Shown: positions 49,232 to 57,930 of the stretch, piece by piece
Layout of the letters: every line of letters begins with the position of its first letter
Position numbering within the stretch: the stretch's first letter is position 1
NCBI RefSeq assembly: GCF_900231165.1
Contig: NZ_LT960614.1
Coordinates: 372,001 to 436,000 of the forward strand
From: Hartmannibacter diazotrophicus
GTDB lineage: Bacteria > Pseudomonadota > Alphaproteobacteria > Rhizobiales > Pleomorphomonadaceae
Direction: 5' to 3'
DNA length: 64,000 nt
Translations under genes and position numbers: made by a program
The notes under the pieces: model-generated
Database searches by the model: none
What the model saw: only the letters and a program-made list of their open reading frames with translations
Told to the model about the DNA's origin: nothing

Positions 49232-49966
49232 ATGACTGGGAAGCTCGACGGCAAGGTCGCCATCATCACGGGCGCGAGCTCCGGCATCGGTCTGGCCAGC
49301 GCAAGGGCACTGGCGCGCGAGGGAGCCCGCCTCGTCCTCACCGCGCGGCGCAAGGAGCGCCTCGACGCCCTGATCGAGGAAGTCCGCGGGCTCGGCAGCG
49401 ACGCCATCGCTGTGATCGGCGACGCCCGCGACGAGGCGACGGCGCTGAAGACGGTGGAGGAGGCCAAGGCCCGCTTCGGCCGGATCGACATCCTCATCAA
49501 CAACACCGGCGTCGGCAACTACAAGACCCTCGTCGATACCAGCCTCGACGACTATGTGGAGATGATGGACGTCAACGTCCGCTCCACCTTCCTCTTCACC
49601 CGTCACGCGGTGCCGGTGATGATCGAACAGGGCGAGGGCACGATCCTGATGATCTCGTCGATGGCCGGTGTCTACGGCTTTGCCGGCGAGGCGGTCTACT
49701 GCGCCACCAAGTTCGCCCAGGTCGGGTTCGCGCAGGGGCTCGACAAGGAACTGCGTCCGCACGGCATCAAGGTCGGCACGATCAATCCGGGCGGCGTGAA
49801 GACGGAGTTCGCCATCGGCAAGGGCCGCACGGAAGCCGGTGTCGAGCAGTCCGACATGCTGGAGCCCGAGGACGTCGCCGAGGCGGTGCTTTTTGCCTGC
49901 GCCCAGCCGAAGGGCTCGCGCATCATCCAGGTCCAGATGCGCACCATGGCCGAGGCGCTCGCCTGA
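49232..49966 (+). CDS. short-chain dehydrogenase/reductase (classical SDR)
   Basis: I start at ATG 49232 (MTGKLDGKVAIITGASSGIG, 244 residues), preceded by AAAGGA. The cofactor motif TGASSGIG, structural NNTG, catalytic serine in ISSMAG and the Y-CAT-K pair in VYCATKFAQ are intact, so it is a functional NAD(P)-dependent oxidoreductase. The acid after the second strand is replaced by TARRKE, suggesting NADP preference. The substrate is not deducible. It is divergent from LysR and followed 88 bp later by a second SDR gene. Confidence 0.86.
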   Translation: MTGKLDGKVAIITGASSGIGLASARALAREGARLVLTARRKERLDALIEEVRGLGSDAIAVIGDARDEATALKTVEEAKARFGRIDILINNTGVGNYKTLVDTSLDDYVEMMDVNVRSTFLFTRHAVPVMIEQGEGTILMISSMAGVYGFAGEAVYCATKFAQVGFAQGLDKELRPHGIKVGTINPGGVKTEFAIGKGRTEAGVEQSDMLEPEDVAEAVLFACAQPKGSRIIQVQMRTMAEALA

Positions 49967-50054
49967 GCTGGAACGGACCGGACTTGCAGGAGTTGCTCGC
50001 ACGGGACTCGTCGGCCCCGTGCGTTCAGGCGTTGAAGAACAAGGAAATCGGATC

Positions 50055-50906
50055 ATGACCCATCCCGTCCTGAAGAAGGGAGCCGTTGCCGTCGTCACGG
50101 GCGGTGCCTCCGGCATCGGCCTTGCCGCCGCCGAACGCTTCGCCGCGCTCGGCCTCAAGGTCTGCATCGTCGACCGGGGCGAGGCAAAGCTCGCTGCGGC
50201 GGCGGAAGCCATCGCGCGTTTCGCGGGTCGCGGAGCGGGCGATGTCATGGCGACGGACGTGGACGTCTCCAAGCGCGAGGAACTGGTGGCGCTGGAAACC
50301 GCGGTCCTGGAGCGTTTCGGCAGCGTCGACGTGCTGATGAACAACGCTGGCGTCCAGCCCGGCAGCGCCCTGTTCGGACCTCTGGGAAATTGGCAGAAGG
50401 TTCTGGACACCAACCTCTGGGGCATCATCCACGGCTGCCAGGTCTTCGTGCCGGGCATGATCGCGCGGGGCAAGCCCGGTCTCGTGATCAGCACGGGCTC
50501 CAAGCAGGGCATTACCACGCCGCCGGGCGATCCGGCCTACAACGTCTCCAAGGCCGGTGTGAAGGCCTTCACCGAGGCGCTGCAGCACGAGCTTCGCAAC
50601 ACCGACGGCTGCGAAATCTCCGCTCACCTGCTGATCCCCGGCTTCGTCTTCACGCCGCTGACCGCAGGCGAGCGCACCGAGAAGCCCGCCGGTGCCTGGA
50701 CCCCTGCCCAGACGGCGGACTTCATGCTGGAGCGGCTGGACTCGGGCGACTTCTACATCCTCTGCCCGGACAACGACGTGGCGAGAAGCCTCGACGAGCG
50801 CCGCATCCTCTGGGCCGCCGGCGATATCGTCGAAAACCGGCCGCCGCTCTCGCGCTGGCATCCCGATTATGGCGACGCCTTCAAGGCCTTCGTCGACAAG
50901 GGCTGA
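50055..50906 (+). CDS. short-chain dehydrogenase/reductase with C-terminal extension
   Basis: The ATG at 50055 gives 283 residues (MTHPVLKKGAVAVVTGGASGIG). It has the TGGASGIG cofactor loop, VDRGEAKL (aspartate after the second strand, suggesting NAD), NNAGVQPG, serine in ISTGSKQG and the YNVSK catalytic pair. About 40 residues beyond the SDR core (ILCPDNDVARSLDERRILWAAGD...WHPDYGDAF) form an extended tail seen in a subgroup of alphaproteobacterial SDRs. A strong bidirectional terminator follows. Confidence 0.84.
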   Translation: MTHPVLKKGAVAVVTGGASGIGLAAAERFAALGLKVCIVDRGEAKLAAAAEAIARFAGRGAGDVMATDVDVSKREELVALETAVLERFGSVDVLMNNAGVQPGSALFGPLGNWQKVLDTNLWGIIHGCQVFVPGMIARGKPGLVISTGSKQGITTPPGDPAYNVSKAGVKAFTEALQHELRNTDGCEISAHLLIPGFVFTPLTAGERTEKPAGAWTPAQTADFMLERLDSGDFYILCPDNDVARSLDERRILWAAGDIVENRPPLSRWHPDYGDAFKAFVDKG

Positions 50907-50928
50907 GGGAAACGTCTTTGCCCAATGA

Positions 50929-50965
50929 AAGGCGGCCGCCGATCCACTGGACCGGCGGCCGCCTT
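50929..50965. terminator. bidirectional rho-independent terminator
   Basis: A perfect 13-bp stem (AAGGCGGCCGCCG at 50929-50941 with CGGCGGCCGCCTT at 50953-50965) closes an 11-base loop, with GCTGTTTTC following on the plus strand and TTTC on the minus. It lies between the convergent SDR and aldehyde oxidoreductase genes and would stop transcripts from both sides. Confidence 0.82.
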
Positions 50966-50972
50966 GCTGTTT

Positions 50973-53273
50973 TCAGAGCAGCTTTTCCATCGTGATCGGC
51001 AGGTCGCGGATGCGCTTGCCGGCCGCGTGATGGACGGCATTGGCGATCGCCGCCGCCATGCCGACGATGGCGACTTCCCCGACCGCCTTGCCGCCGAGCG
51101 GGGTGGCGTCATAGTCCGGCTCGCCGACGGAAATCGTCTCGATCGCCGGAATGTCGGCGTTGGTCGCGATCAGGTAGTCGGCAAGGTTGGCGTTCAGGAT
51201 CCGCCCGTTGCGCGGGTCCGTGATGCCTTCCTCCAGAAGCGCCATGCCGATGCCCATGATGATCCCGCCCTTGAACTGGCTGTCGGCAAGCTTCGGATTG
51301 TAGAGCCGGCCTGCATCGACCGCCGAGACGACGCGCGAGACACGGACAGTGCCGAAGTCTTCGTCGACCAGGACCTCGACGAAATGCGCGCAGAAGGAAT
51401 GGCGCGACTTGGGTATGCCGGGGCCACGCTCCATCCCCGCGAGGCTGGTGAACATCGAGAGCCGTTCCTCGGCCGTGCGCTCCTTTTCCGGCAGCGTGTC
51501 GCGCGTGACTTCGAGTGCGTCACGCCCGGTCGCCGTCAGAAGATCGCCGAGGGGAATGGCTGGTCCGCGCGGCGGGCCGATCATGCCGTCCTCGATGATC
51601 AGCGTGTTGGCCTGGTTCTGCAGCGGCGAGTTCGGGTCGGAGAGACCGAGCGCGATCAGGTCCTCGCGGGCGGCGAGTGCTGTCTTGTGCACGGCGCCGA
51701 CCATCAGGTTGGCAAGCTGCGACCCGCCGGCAACGGGCGCCCGGGGAAGGCGCGAGTCGCCGAGCTTGACCTCGACGCGCTCAACCGGCACGCCGAGGGC
51801 GTCGGCGGCGGTCTGGGCAAGGATCGTGTAGGTGCCCGTGCCCATGTCGATGGCGCTGGACAGCACCTCGACACGGCCGTTGGCCAGAACCCGCACCATT
51901 GCCTCGCCGGGGCTGGAGTAGACCGGATGCGTGCCGACCGCCATACCCCAGCCGACGAGTTGTCGGCCGTTGCGCATCGAACGCGGCTCCGGGTTCCGCT
52001 TCGACCAGCCGAAGGCTGCGGCGCCGGCGTCGTAGCAGGCCAGAAGCCGGCGCGACGACCACGGCTTGCCATTCTCCGGGTCGACGTCGGGCTCGTTGCG
52101 CCGCCGCAACTCGACCGGATCCATCCCCAGCGCGATGGCAAGCTCGTCCATCGCGCTTTCCAGCGCGAAGGCGGACGGGTTCTTCCCCGGGGCGCGGAAG
52201 GCACCCGGCACCACCGTGTTGACCGGCACGATCGTCTGGCGCGAGCGGAAATTCGGGACGGCATACATCATCGAGGTGACGACGCCGAGCGTTTCCACGA
52301 AGTTGGCCGCGGCGGCGGTCTCGTTGGCGCCCCTGTGGTCGATGGCGACGATCCGGCCGTCTTCGCTCGCGCCGATCTTCAGCGTCTGCCATGTGGCCGG
52401 CCTGCCGCCATGGGCGGTGAAGGTCTGCGGCCGTGTGACGGCGAGCTTCACCGGACGGCCGAGCATTCTGGCGGCGGTCGCCGCCACCGCCGAATGCGGC
52501 AGTGCCTGTCCCTTGGAGCCGAACCCACCGCCGATATAAGGTGAGACGACGCGCACATTCTCGAAGGGAATGCCGAACCAGGTCGCAAATTGGTTGGCCA
52601 TGCCGTCGATCCACTGGCTCGGCTCGTGGATCGTAAGCCTGTCGTCCGCCTCCCAGTGGGCGATGAGCCCGTGTGGTTCGATCGGCACATTGTATTCGCG
52701 CGGCGTCTCGTAGCGCACCTCGATGCTGACGGGCGCCTCCGCCAGGGCCTGCTCGGCTTCGCCCCATGTCTTGCTCATGGCCTCGACCGGGTTGCCGTCG
52801 CCGGCGCGCGGGTCGGCGAAGGTGGCGACGACGGGCGCCTCCTCATAGGTGATGTGCAGCCGGTCGGCGGCGGCCCGCGCCTGCTCCACCGTGTCGGCGA
52901 CGACGGCCGCGACGAGCTCGCCGTTGTGCCGGATCTCGGTGGCAAAGGGGACAAAGGTGTCGCCGGGCGGCAGGTTGCCGAAGAAGTCGGCCTTCGGGAC
53001 GAGAGGCAGGCTGTTGCCGGCGTCGAGCACGAGATGGACGCCGGGGCTTGCCTCCGCATCGCTCTTGTCAATCGAGACGACGCGGCCAGCGCCGATGGTC
53101 GACTGGACGATGACGCAGTGGAGCGCATCGGCAACGGCATGCTCCAGGGCATAAGTCGCGCGGCCGGTGATCTTGGCCGGTCCGTCCGCCCGGACGTGGG
53201 CCCGGCCGAGCGGCCCGGTCGCCATGCCGTCCGACGCGTCGCCGCGCTTGGTGGTGATTTCGGCAAAGGTCAT
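50973..53273 (-). CDS. aldehyde oxidoreductase molybdenum-binding subunit (PaoC-like)
   Basis: The 766-residue catalytic subunit of the xanthine dehydrogenase family has GPLGRAHVRADGPAKITGRATYA at the start. The molybdopterin-binding motifs SPYIGGGFGSKGQ, VPGAFRAPGKNPSAFALES and VEVLSSAIDMGTGTYTILAQ follow, and the catalytic glutamate is expected in LGGKAVGEV near residue 730. It oxidises an aldehyde or hydroxylates a heterocycle using water. The FAD subunit with four extra cysteines encoded upstream is the PaoABC (YagTSR) type, known for aromatic aldehydes. It is the last gene of the three-gene operon. Confidence 0.9.
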   Translation of the reverse strand: MTFAEITTKRGDASDGMATGPLGRAHVRADGPAKITGRATYALEHAVADALHCVIVQSTIGAGRVVSIDKSDAEASPGVHLVLDAGNSLPLVPKADFFGNLPPGDTFVPFATEIRHNGELVAAVVADTVEQARAAADRLHITYEEAPVVATFADPRAGDGNPVEAMSKTWGEAEQALAEAPVSIEVRYETPREYNVPIEPHGLIAHWEADDRLTIHEPSQWIDGMANQFATWFGIPFENVRVVSPYIGGGFGSKGQALPHSAVAATAARMLGRPVKLAVTRPQTFTAHGGRPATWQTLKIGASEDGRIVAIDHRGANETAAAANFVETLGVVTSMMYAVPNFRSRQTIVPVNTVVPGAFRAPGKNPSAFALESAMDELAIALGMDPVELRRRNEPDVDPENGKPWSSRRLLACYDAGAAAFGWSKRNPEPRSMRNGRQLVGWGMAVGTHPVYSSPGEAMVRVLANGRVEVLSSAIDMGTGTYTILAQTAADALGVPVERVEVKLGDSRLPRAPVAGGSQLANLMVGAVHKTALAAREDLIALGLSDPNSPLQNQANTLIIEDGMIGPPRGPAIPLGDLLTATGRDALEVTRDTLPEKERTAEERLSMFTSLAGMERGPGIPKSRHSFCAHFVEVLVDEDFGTVRVSRVVSAVDAGRLYNPKLADSQFKGGIIMGIGMALLEEGITDPRNGRILNANLADYLIATNADIPAIETISVGEPDYDATPLGGKAVGEVAIVGMAAAIANAVHHAAGKRIRDLPITMEKLL

Positions 53274-54253
53274 GCGATGCCTCCTGCGGTGAGAATGGCG
53301 CGCGCGACGACGCGCGGGGCAAGGGCGGCCTTCCAGGCGTTGTCGTCACGCGTGACGGCCCCTTCGACGGCGAGGCGGCTCGCCTCGGTGACGAGCGCCT
53401 CGTCGAGCGGCTTGCCGATGAGGGCTGCCTCCACGGCGCGTGCCGGCCATGGCTTGGTGGCAACGCCGCCGAGCGCGACGCGAAGGTCGCGGATCGTGCG
53501 GCCGTCGCCGTCAAGCTCCAGCCCGACCGCCGCGCTGGCCGCCGCGAATTCATAGGACTGCCGGTCACGGACCTTGAGGTAGACCGAACGGCGGGCGGCG
53601 GCGCTGGCAGGGATCGTGACCGAGGTGATGATCTCGCCGGGCTCGAGCACCGTCTCGCGGTCCGGCGTTTCGCCCGGCTCCAGGAAGAAGTCGGTCGCCG
53701 CAATATCCCTGCCGCTGGTGTGGATGACCGCATCGAGGGCGGTAAGCGCCACGGCAAGGTCGCCGGGATAGGTCGCGATACAGGCCTTGCTCGTGCCGAG
53801 GATGGCATGGTTGCGGGCCGGTCCGTCCATGGCCGCGCAGCCGGATCCGGGATCGCGCTTGTTGCAGGCGGCATAGCCGGCGGGATCGCGGAAATAGGGA
53901 CAGCGCGTGCGCTGCATCAGGTTGCCGCCGATGGTCGCCATGTTGCGAAGCTGCGCCGAGGCGGCCAGCGACAGCGACTGCGCGACGGCCGGATATTCGG
54001 ACTTGATCCGCGCGTGGTCGGCGACATGGCTCATCGTTGCAAGGGCGCCGATGCGGGCGCCGGCCTCGTCGACCGCGATGCCGTCAAGGCCGGGAATCCG
54101 CGTGATGTCGACGATCTCTTCCGGCGCGGCGATGCCGCATTTCATGAGATCGACGAGCGTGGTGCCGCCGGCCAGCAGGGAGCGCGCGGAAAGGGCGGCG
54201 GCCTTGCCTGCCTCTTCGAGCGTGGCGGCGCGGCGATAGGTGAACTCTTTCAT
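53270..54253 (-). CDS. aldehyde oxidoreductase FAD-binding subunit with extra Fe-S cysteines (PaoB-like)
   Basis: The ATG at 54253 overlaps the 2Fe-2S subunit stop and gives 327 residues. It has the flavin motifs LAGGTTLVDLM and NMATIGGNLMQRTR. Unlike the CoxM-type subunit earlier in this window, it carries four cysteines, C118, C130, C139 and C158 (RCPYFR, CNKRDPGSGC, KACIA), in the place where PaoB/YagS holds a [4Fe-4S] cluster. This links it to the PaoABC aromatic aldehyde oxidase type. It overlaps the catalytic subunit gene by 4 bp. Confidence 0.9.
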   Translation of the reverse strand: MKEFTYRRAATLEEAGKAAALSARSLLAGGTTLVDLMKCGIAAPEEIVDITRIPGLDGIAVDEAGARIGALATMSHVADHARIKSEYPAVAQSLSLAASAQLRNMATIGGNLMQRTRCPYFRDPAGYAACNKRDPGSGCAAMDGPARNHAILGTSKACIATYPGDLAVALTALDAVIHTSGRDIAATDFFLEPGETPDRETVLEPGEIITSVTIPASAAARRSVYLKVRDRQSYEFAAASAAVGLELDGDGRTIRDLRVALGGVATKPWPARAVEAALIGKPLDEALVTEASRLAVEGAVTRDDNAWKAALAPRVVARAILTAGGIA

Positions 54254-54726
54254 CGCATTGCCTCCGCAGCCTTTCGCACCGCCTCGACGATGTGTGGATA
54301 GGCGCCGCAGCGGCAGAGGTTGCCGGCCATGTATTCGCGGATCTCGTCGTCGGAGCCGGCGTGCCCTTCGGTGATGCAGGCGACCGCCGACATGATCTGG
54401 CCGGGCGTGCAGTAGCCGCACTGGAAGGCGTCTTCGTTGAGGAAGGCTTCCTGAACCGGATGAACGGTGCCATCGGCGCCGGCAAGGCCCTCGATGGTGG
54501 TGATGCGGCGGCCGTCCGCCTGCGCAGCGAGCATCAGGCAGGAGAGGGCCCGTTCGCCGTCGACATGGACGGTGCAGGCGCCGCACTGGCCCTGGTCGCA
54601 GCCCTTCTTCGTTCCGGTGAGGTGCAGGTGCTCGCGCAGCGCGTCGAGCAGTGTCGTGCGCGGATCGACGCTGAGATGGTGCGTCTCCCCGTTGATGGTG
54701 AGTTCGATCGAATGAGGATCACTCAT
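54250..54726 (-). CDS. aldehyde oxidoreductase 2Fe-2S subunit (PaoA-like)
   Basis: The 158-residue subunit has the two 2Fe-2S cysteine sets, [15 protein letters not shown] (with SCLML) and QCGYCTPGQ with [10 protein letters not shown]. coli PaoA has an N-terminal Tat signal; this protein has none, so the complex would be cytoplasmic. It is the first gene of the operon and diverges from a tetR gene. A TetR-type operator lies between them. Confidence 0.9.
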   Translation of the reverse strand: MSDPHSIELTINGETHHLSVDPRTTLLDALREHLHLTGTKKGCDQGQCGACTVHVDGERALSCLMLAAQADGRRITTIEGLAGADGTVHPVQEAFLNEDAFQCGYCTPGQIMSAVACITEGHAGSDDEIREYMAGNLCRCGAYPHIVEAVRKAAEAMR

Positions 54727-54847
54727 GCTGGTGACGTCCTTGTGCTCGGGCCCTGAAGGGCGCGATTTCGGGAAACGTGATCGATTTGGCGAGGATTGGG
54801 GCTGCCGGCTGGCCCGCCCGATATGCTAAGGTGACAAGGCAATGGGT

Positions 54848-54868
54848 AAGCGGAGGTAGCCTCCGTTT
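54848..54868. promoter_or_regulatory. TetR-type operator candidate
   Basis: The dyad AAN-CGGAGG-TAG-CCTCCG-NTT has 6-bp perfect inner arms (54851-54856 and 54860-54865) and AA/TT outer ends. It lies between the divergent paoA and tetR genes. Its form is typical of TetR-family repressor sites. Confidence 0.68.
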
Positions 54869-54930
54869 AGAATCGGTATATGGAGCAGGATTGCTTCGGT
54901 TCAAGGCCGTGCCGCGACGGAGCGCGTTAT

Positions 54931-55539
54931 TTGAGTGAGGAAACGCCGTCCGGCGCAGCAAAGTTCGATGACAGGCCCATGCGCGCCGATGCGCGCCGCA
55001 ACCGCGACAAGCTGATCGAAACAGCGGCGGCCTGCTTTGCGGAAAAGGGCGTCGAGACCTCGCTGGAAGACATTGCCCGGCGCGCCGGCGTCGGCATCGG
55101 AACGCTCTATCGTCATTTTCCAACGCGCGAAAATCTGGTCGAGGCCGTCTATCGGCGCGAGGTCGAATTCCTCGAAGCGGCGGCCGACGATCTTCTTGCC
55201 CGCTGTCCGCCGGAAGAGGCTCTCGCGCAGTGGCTGCAGCTGATGGTCGGCTATGCGGCGACGAAACGCGGCATGGCCGACAGCCTGCGCATCCTGTTCG
55301 ACGCCCGGACGGGCATTTTCGCCGAGCAGCCGAGCCGCGTCGCGCGGACGCTCGAAAGGCTGGTTTCGGCCGCCGCGCGGGCCGGCCGGATCCGGCAGGA
55401 TGTCGAGGCGCCGGATGTGCTGCAGGCACTCTCCAGCCTCTACAGCGCGCCGGCAACGCCCGACTGGGAGGCCCGCTCGCGCAAGGTCGTCGCCCTGATC
55501 ATGGACGGCTTGCGCTGGGGCGCGCCGGAAAAGAACTAA
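54931..55539 (+). CDS. TetR-family transcriptional repressor
   Basis: I prefer the TTG at 54931 (protein MSEETPSGAAKFDD..., 202 residues) because CGGAG lies 8 bases upstream; ATGs at 54880 and 54979 are alternatives. The N-terminal TetR helix-turn-helix is clear: RDKLIETAAACFAEKGVETS followed by IARRAGVGIGTLYRHFPTRENL. The C-terminal ligand domain is of the kind regulating oxidoreductases. It diverges from the PaoABC-like operon, and the dyad at 54848-54868 is the probable operator for both, so the repressor would be released by an aldehyde or related inducer. Confidence 0.85.
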   Translation: MSEETPSGAAKFDDRPMRADARRNRDKLIETAAACFAEKGVETSLEDIARRAGVGIGTLYRHFPTRENLVEAVYRREVEFLEAAADDLLARCPPEEALAQWLQLMVGYAATKRGMADSLRILFDARTGIFAEQPSRVARTLERLVSAAARAGRIRQDVEAPDVLQALSSLYSAPATPDWEARSRKVVALIMDGLRWGAPEKN

Positions 55540-55692
55540 GAAAATTCGGAAAAAGCATGTCTTAACAAAGGCTCGCGCGAGGATCCGGCTTTCCGCCCGG
55601 TTCTTCGTCCGGGCCTGCTTCGCTGTGGACTTTTCGGTCTGACCGGAAAATCATGCGCTCGATGATCGATCGGTTCGGAAAGGGCGAAGTGC

Positions 55693-56589
55693 GTGCTGCT
55701 GGATAATCTGGCTCTCTTCGTGAAGATCGTCGAGACGGGCAGCCTGTCCGCCGCCGCCCGCGAGGCAGGGCTTTCGCCGGCCACCGTTTCGGAGCGCCTT
55801 GTCGGGCTGGAAGCCCATTATGGCGCGGCCCTGCTGACCCGCACGACCCGCGCGATCAGCCTTACCGACGAGGGGCGTCTGGTGCTCGATGGCGCGCGGC
55901 GGCTGCTCGCCGAAGCCGACGAGCTGGAGGGGCGGATTCGCCTTGGCACGAGGTCGGTCTCCGGCCCAATCCGGCTGAGTTCGCCGCAGGACCTCGGCCG
56001 CTCGCGCATATGGCCGATTGTCGATCGCTTTCTGGCCGAAAATCCGGATGTGTCGGTCGAACTCGATCTCAATGACTCGATCGTCGATTTGGTCGGCTCG
56101 GGCCTGGATTTCGCGATCCGCTACGGTGCGCTCGCCGACAGCAGCCTGCGCGCCCGTCACCTCGGCGAAAACCGCCGCATCGTCTGCGCCGCACCGGAGT
56201 ATCTTGAGCGCATGGGTGTGCCCGAACATCCCGGGGACCTTGCCCGGCACGACTGCATTTCCCTGCGCTACGGCGGAAACATCGAACGGACGTGGCCCTT
56301 TCGCATCGACGGGCGTCTTCAGCGGGTCATGGTGCGCGGACGGCGCGTTGCCAACGATGGCTGGCTGGTGCGCCATTGGTGCCTGGCCGGCCACGGGCTC
56401 TGCCTCAAGTCCAACTGGGACGTCGAGGCCGATCTCGCCGCGGGCCGGCTGGTGGAGGTGCTGGGGGAGTATTCCGCCGGGCGCACGGCGCTCCAGATCG
56501 TCTATCCGCCGGCGAAGGTGCAGCCGCGTCGCGTTCGCGCGCTGATCGACATGATCGCCGCCGAACTCTCGCCGCCACAGGCGATCTGA
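55693..56589 (+). CDS. LysR-type transcriptional regulator
   Basis: The 298-residue LysR starts at GTG (MLLDNLALFVKIVETGS), with the helix-turn-helix LSAAAREAGLSPATVSERL and a GPIRLSSPQDLGRSRIW linker typical of the LysR subgroup with RLSSP-type hinges. An imperfect dyad (TTTTCGGTC/GACCGGAAAA) at 55631-55650, about 50 bp upstream, may be its site. No catabolic operon is adjacent; the downstream gene encodes an exchanger, so the target is unclear. Confidence 0.83.
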   Translation: MLLDNLALFVKIVETGSLSAAAREAGLSPATVSERLVGLEAHYGAALLTRTTRAISLTDEGRLVLDGARRLLAEADELEGRIRLGTRSVSGPIRLSSPQDLGRSRIWPIVDRFLAENPDVSVELDLNDSIVDLVGSGLDFAIRYGALADSSLRARHLGENRRIVCAAPEYLERMGVPEHPGDLARHDCISLRYGGNIERTWPFRIDGRLQRVMVRGRRVANDGWLVRHWCLAGHGLCLKSNWDVEADLAAGRLVEVLGEYSAGRTALQIVYPPAKVQPRRVRALIDMIAAELSPPQAI

Positions 56590-56855
56590 TCGCGGTGGTT
56601 CGGCGGTCGAACCGGCCGGGCAACAGGACCGGTCTTCACATATCTGCGCCGGCATCCCTTGTGTTTCCAACGGCGGAGCGTCGACGCGCCTCGCCCTGCA
56701 TCCCGTTACCCCGCAACGAATTTTATGGCCGTTTCCGCCGGAAGATTTGCGCATGATCAATGCGCCTCCCCGGCAAGACCGGCATGACATGGCCTCGTAG
56801 CCATATCGAAAAGCCCCTGCCTTTTGCTCAAGCACGGGACGTTCTCCCCTTGACC

Positions 56856-57857
56856 ATGCTGTTGCCCTGGCTGGAACTTGCCGCCTGTGCCCTCGCGATC
56901 GCTTTCGCCGGCCCGGTGCTGACGCGCTATGGCGACGTGATCGCGCGACTCACGGGTCTGTCGCGCTCTTGGGTCGGGCTGGTGCTGCTGGCAACCGCCA
57001 CGTCGCTGCCGGAACTTTTCACCGGCATTTCGGCCGTCACCGTCGCCAACGCACCGAACATCGCCGTCGGCGACGCGCTTGGCGCCTGCGTCTTCAATCT
57101 ACTCATTCTTGTGGTGCTCGACGCCCTGACCCGGGACGAACCGATCTACCGCAAGATCGACCAGGGCCACATCCTCACCGCAGGCTTCGGCATCATCCTG
57201 ATCGGCTTCGTCGGCGCCTTCATTCTTCTCAGCCGCGAAACGCCGGGGCTTCATCTCTTCCAGGTCAGCGCCTTCACGCCGGTCATCATCGTTCTCTACA
57301 TCGTCGCCATTCGTGCGGCGTTCGTCTACGAGCGCCGTACGCCCCGCATGCCGGTGGATGACGGGCCGGCGGTCGAGATCTCGTTGCGTGAGGCGATCCT
57401 GCGCTATGCGCTCGCGGCGGCGGTCGTGGTGGTCGCCGGCACGTTGCTGCCCTTTGTCGGCATCGAGATTGCCGACGCCATGGGCTGGCAGCGCAGCTTT
57501 GTCGGCACCCTGCTGATCGCGGCGGTCACGACGCTGCCGGAATTCGTCGTCGCCGTCAGCGCCCTTCGGCTCGGCGCCACCGACATGGCCGTCGCCAATC
57601 TTCTCGGCAGCAATCTCTTCGATGTCCTGATTCTGGCGATCGACGACCTTGCCGATCTCGACGGCCCGCTGCTGTCGACCGTCTCGCCGGTGCACGCCAT
57701 CACGGCTTTTGCGGCCGTGATCATGTCGGGCATCTTCGTGGTCGCTTTGCTCTTCCGCCCGACGTCGCGCTTCTTCGGCTTCGTCGGCTGGGTCGGCCTC
57801 TCGCTGCTGATGGTCTACGTCCTGAGTTCCTACACCATCTTCCTGTCCGGCGAATGA
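56856..57857 (+). CDS. Ca2+/Na+ (cation/proton) exchanger family protein
   Basis: The 333-residue protein (ATG at 56856; 56850 and 56784 are alternatives) has about ten helices and the two alpha-repeats of the CaCA superfamily: LATATSLPELFTGIS followed by GDALGACVFNLLIL, and AAVTTLPEFVVAVSA followed by NLLGSNLFDVLIL. The acidic residues in the repeats (SLPE, TLPE) that bind the cation are intact. It resembles YrbG-type exchangers. It probably moves Ca2+ against Na+ or H+. A P-type cation ATPase is encoded about 1.1 kb downstream, so cation homeostasis may be a shared theme. Confidence 0.85.
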   Translation: MLLPWLELAACALAIAFAGPVLTRYGDVIARLTGLSRSWVGLVLLATATSLPELFTGISAVTVANAPNIAVGDALGACVFNLLILVVLDALTRDEPIYRKIDQGHILTAGFGIILIGFVGAFILLSRETPGLHLFQVSAFTPVIIVLYIVAIRAAFVYERRTPRMPVDDGPAVEISLREAILRYALAAAVVVVAGTLLPFVGIEIADAMGWQRSFVGTLLIAAVTTLPEFVVAVSALRLGATDMAVANLLGSNLFDVLILAIDDLADLDGPLLSTVSPVHAITAFAAVIMSGIFVVALLFRPTSRFFGFVGWVGLSLLMVYVLSSYTIFLSGE

Positions 57858-57930
57858 GCCTCGCGCCGGTCATGGCGTCGCCAAGCCCGCACCGGTCGAA
57901 GGCCGGTCCGGCGGGAAGACGCTCCGTCGA

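Noticed and set aside
55631-55650. TTTTCGGTC/GACCGGAAAA dyad as a firm operator of the LysR at 55693
   Set aside because: One arm has an extra G, so the repeat is imperfect, and there is no second copy to support it.
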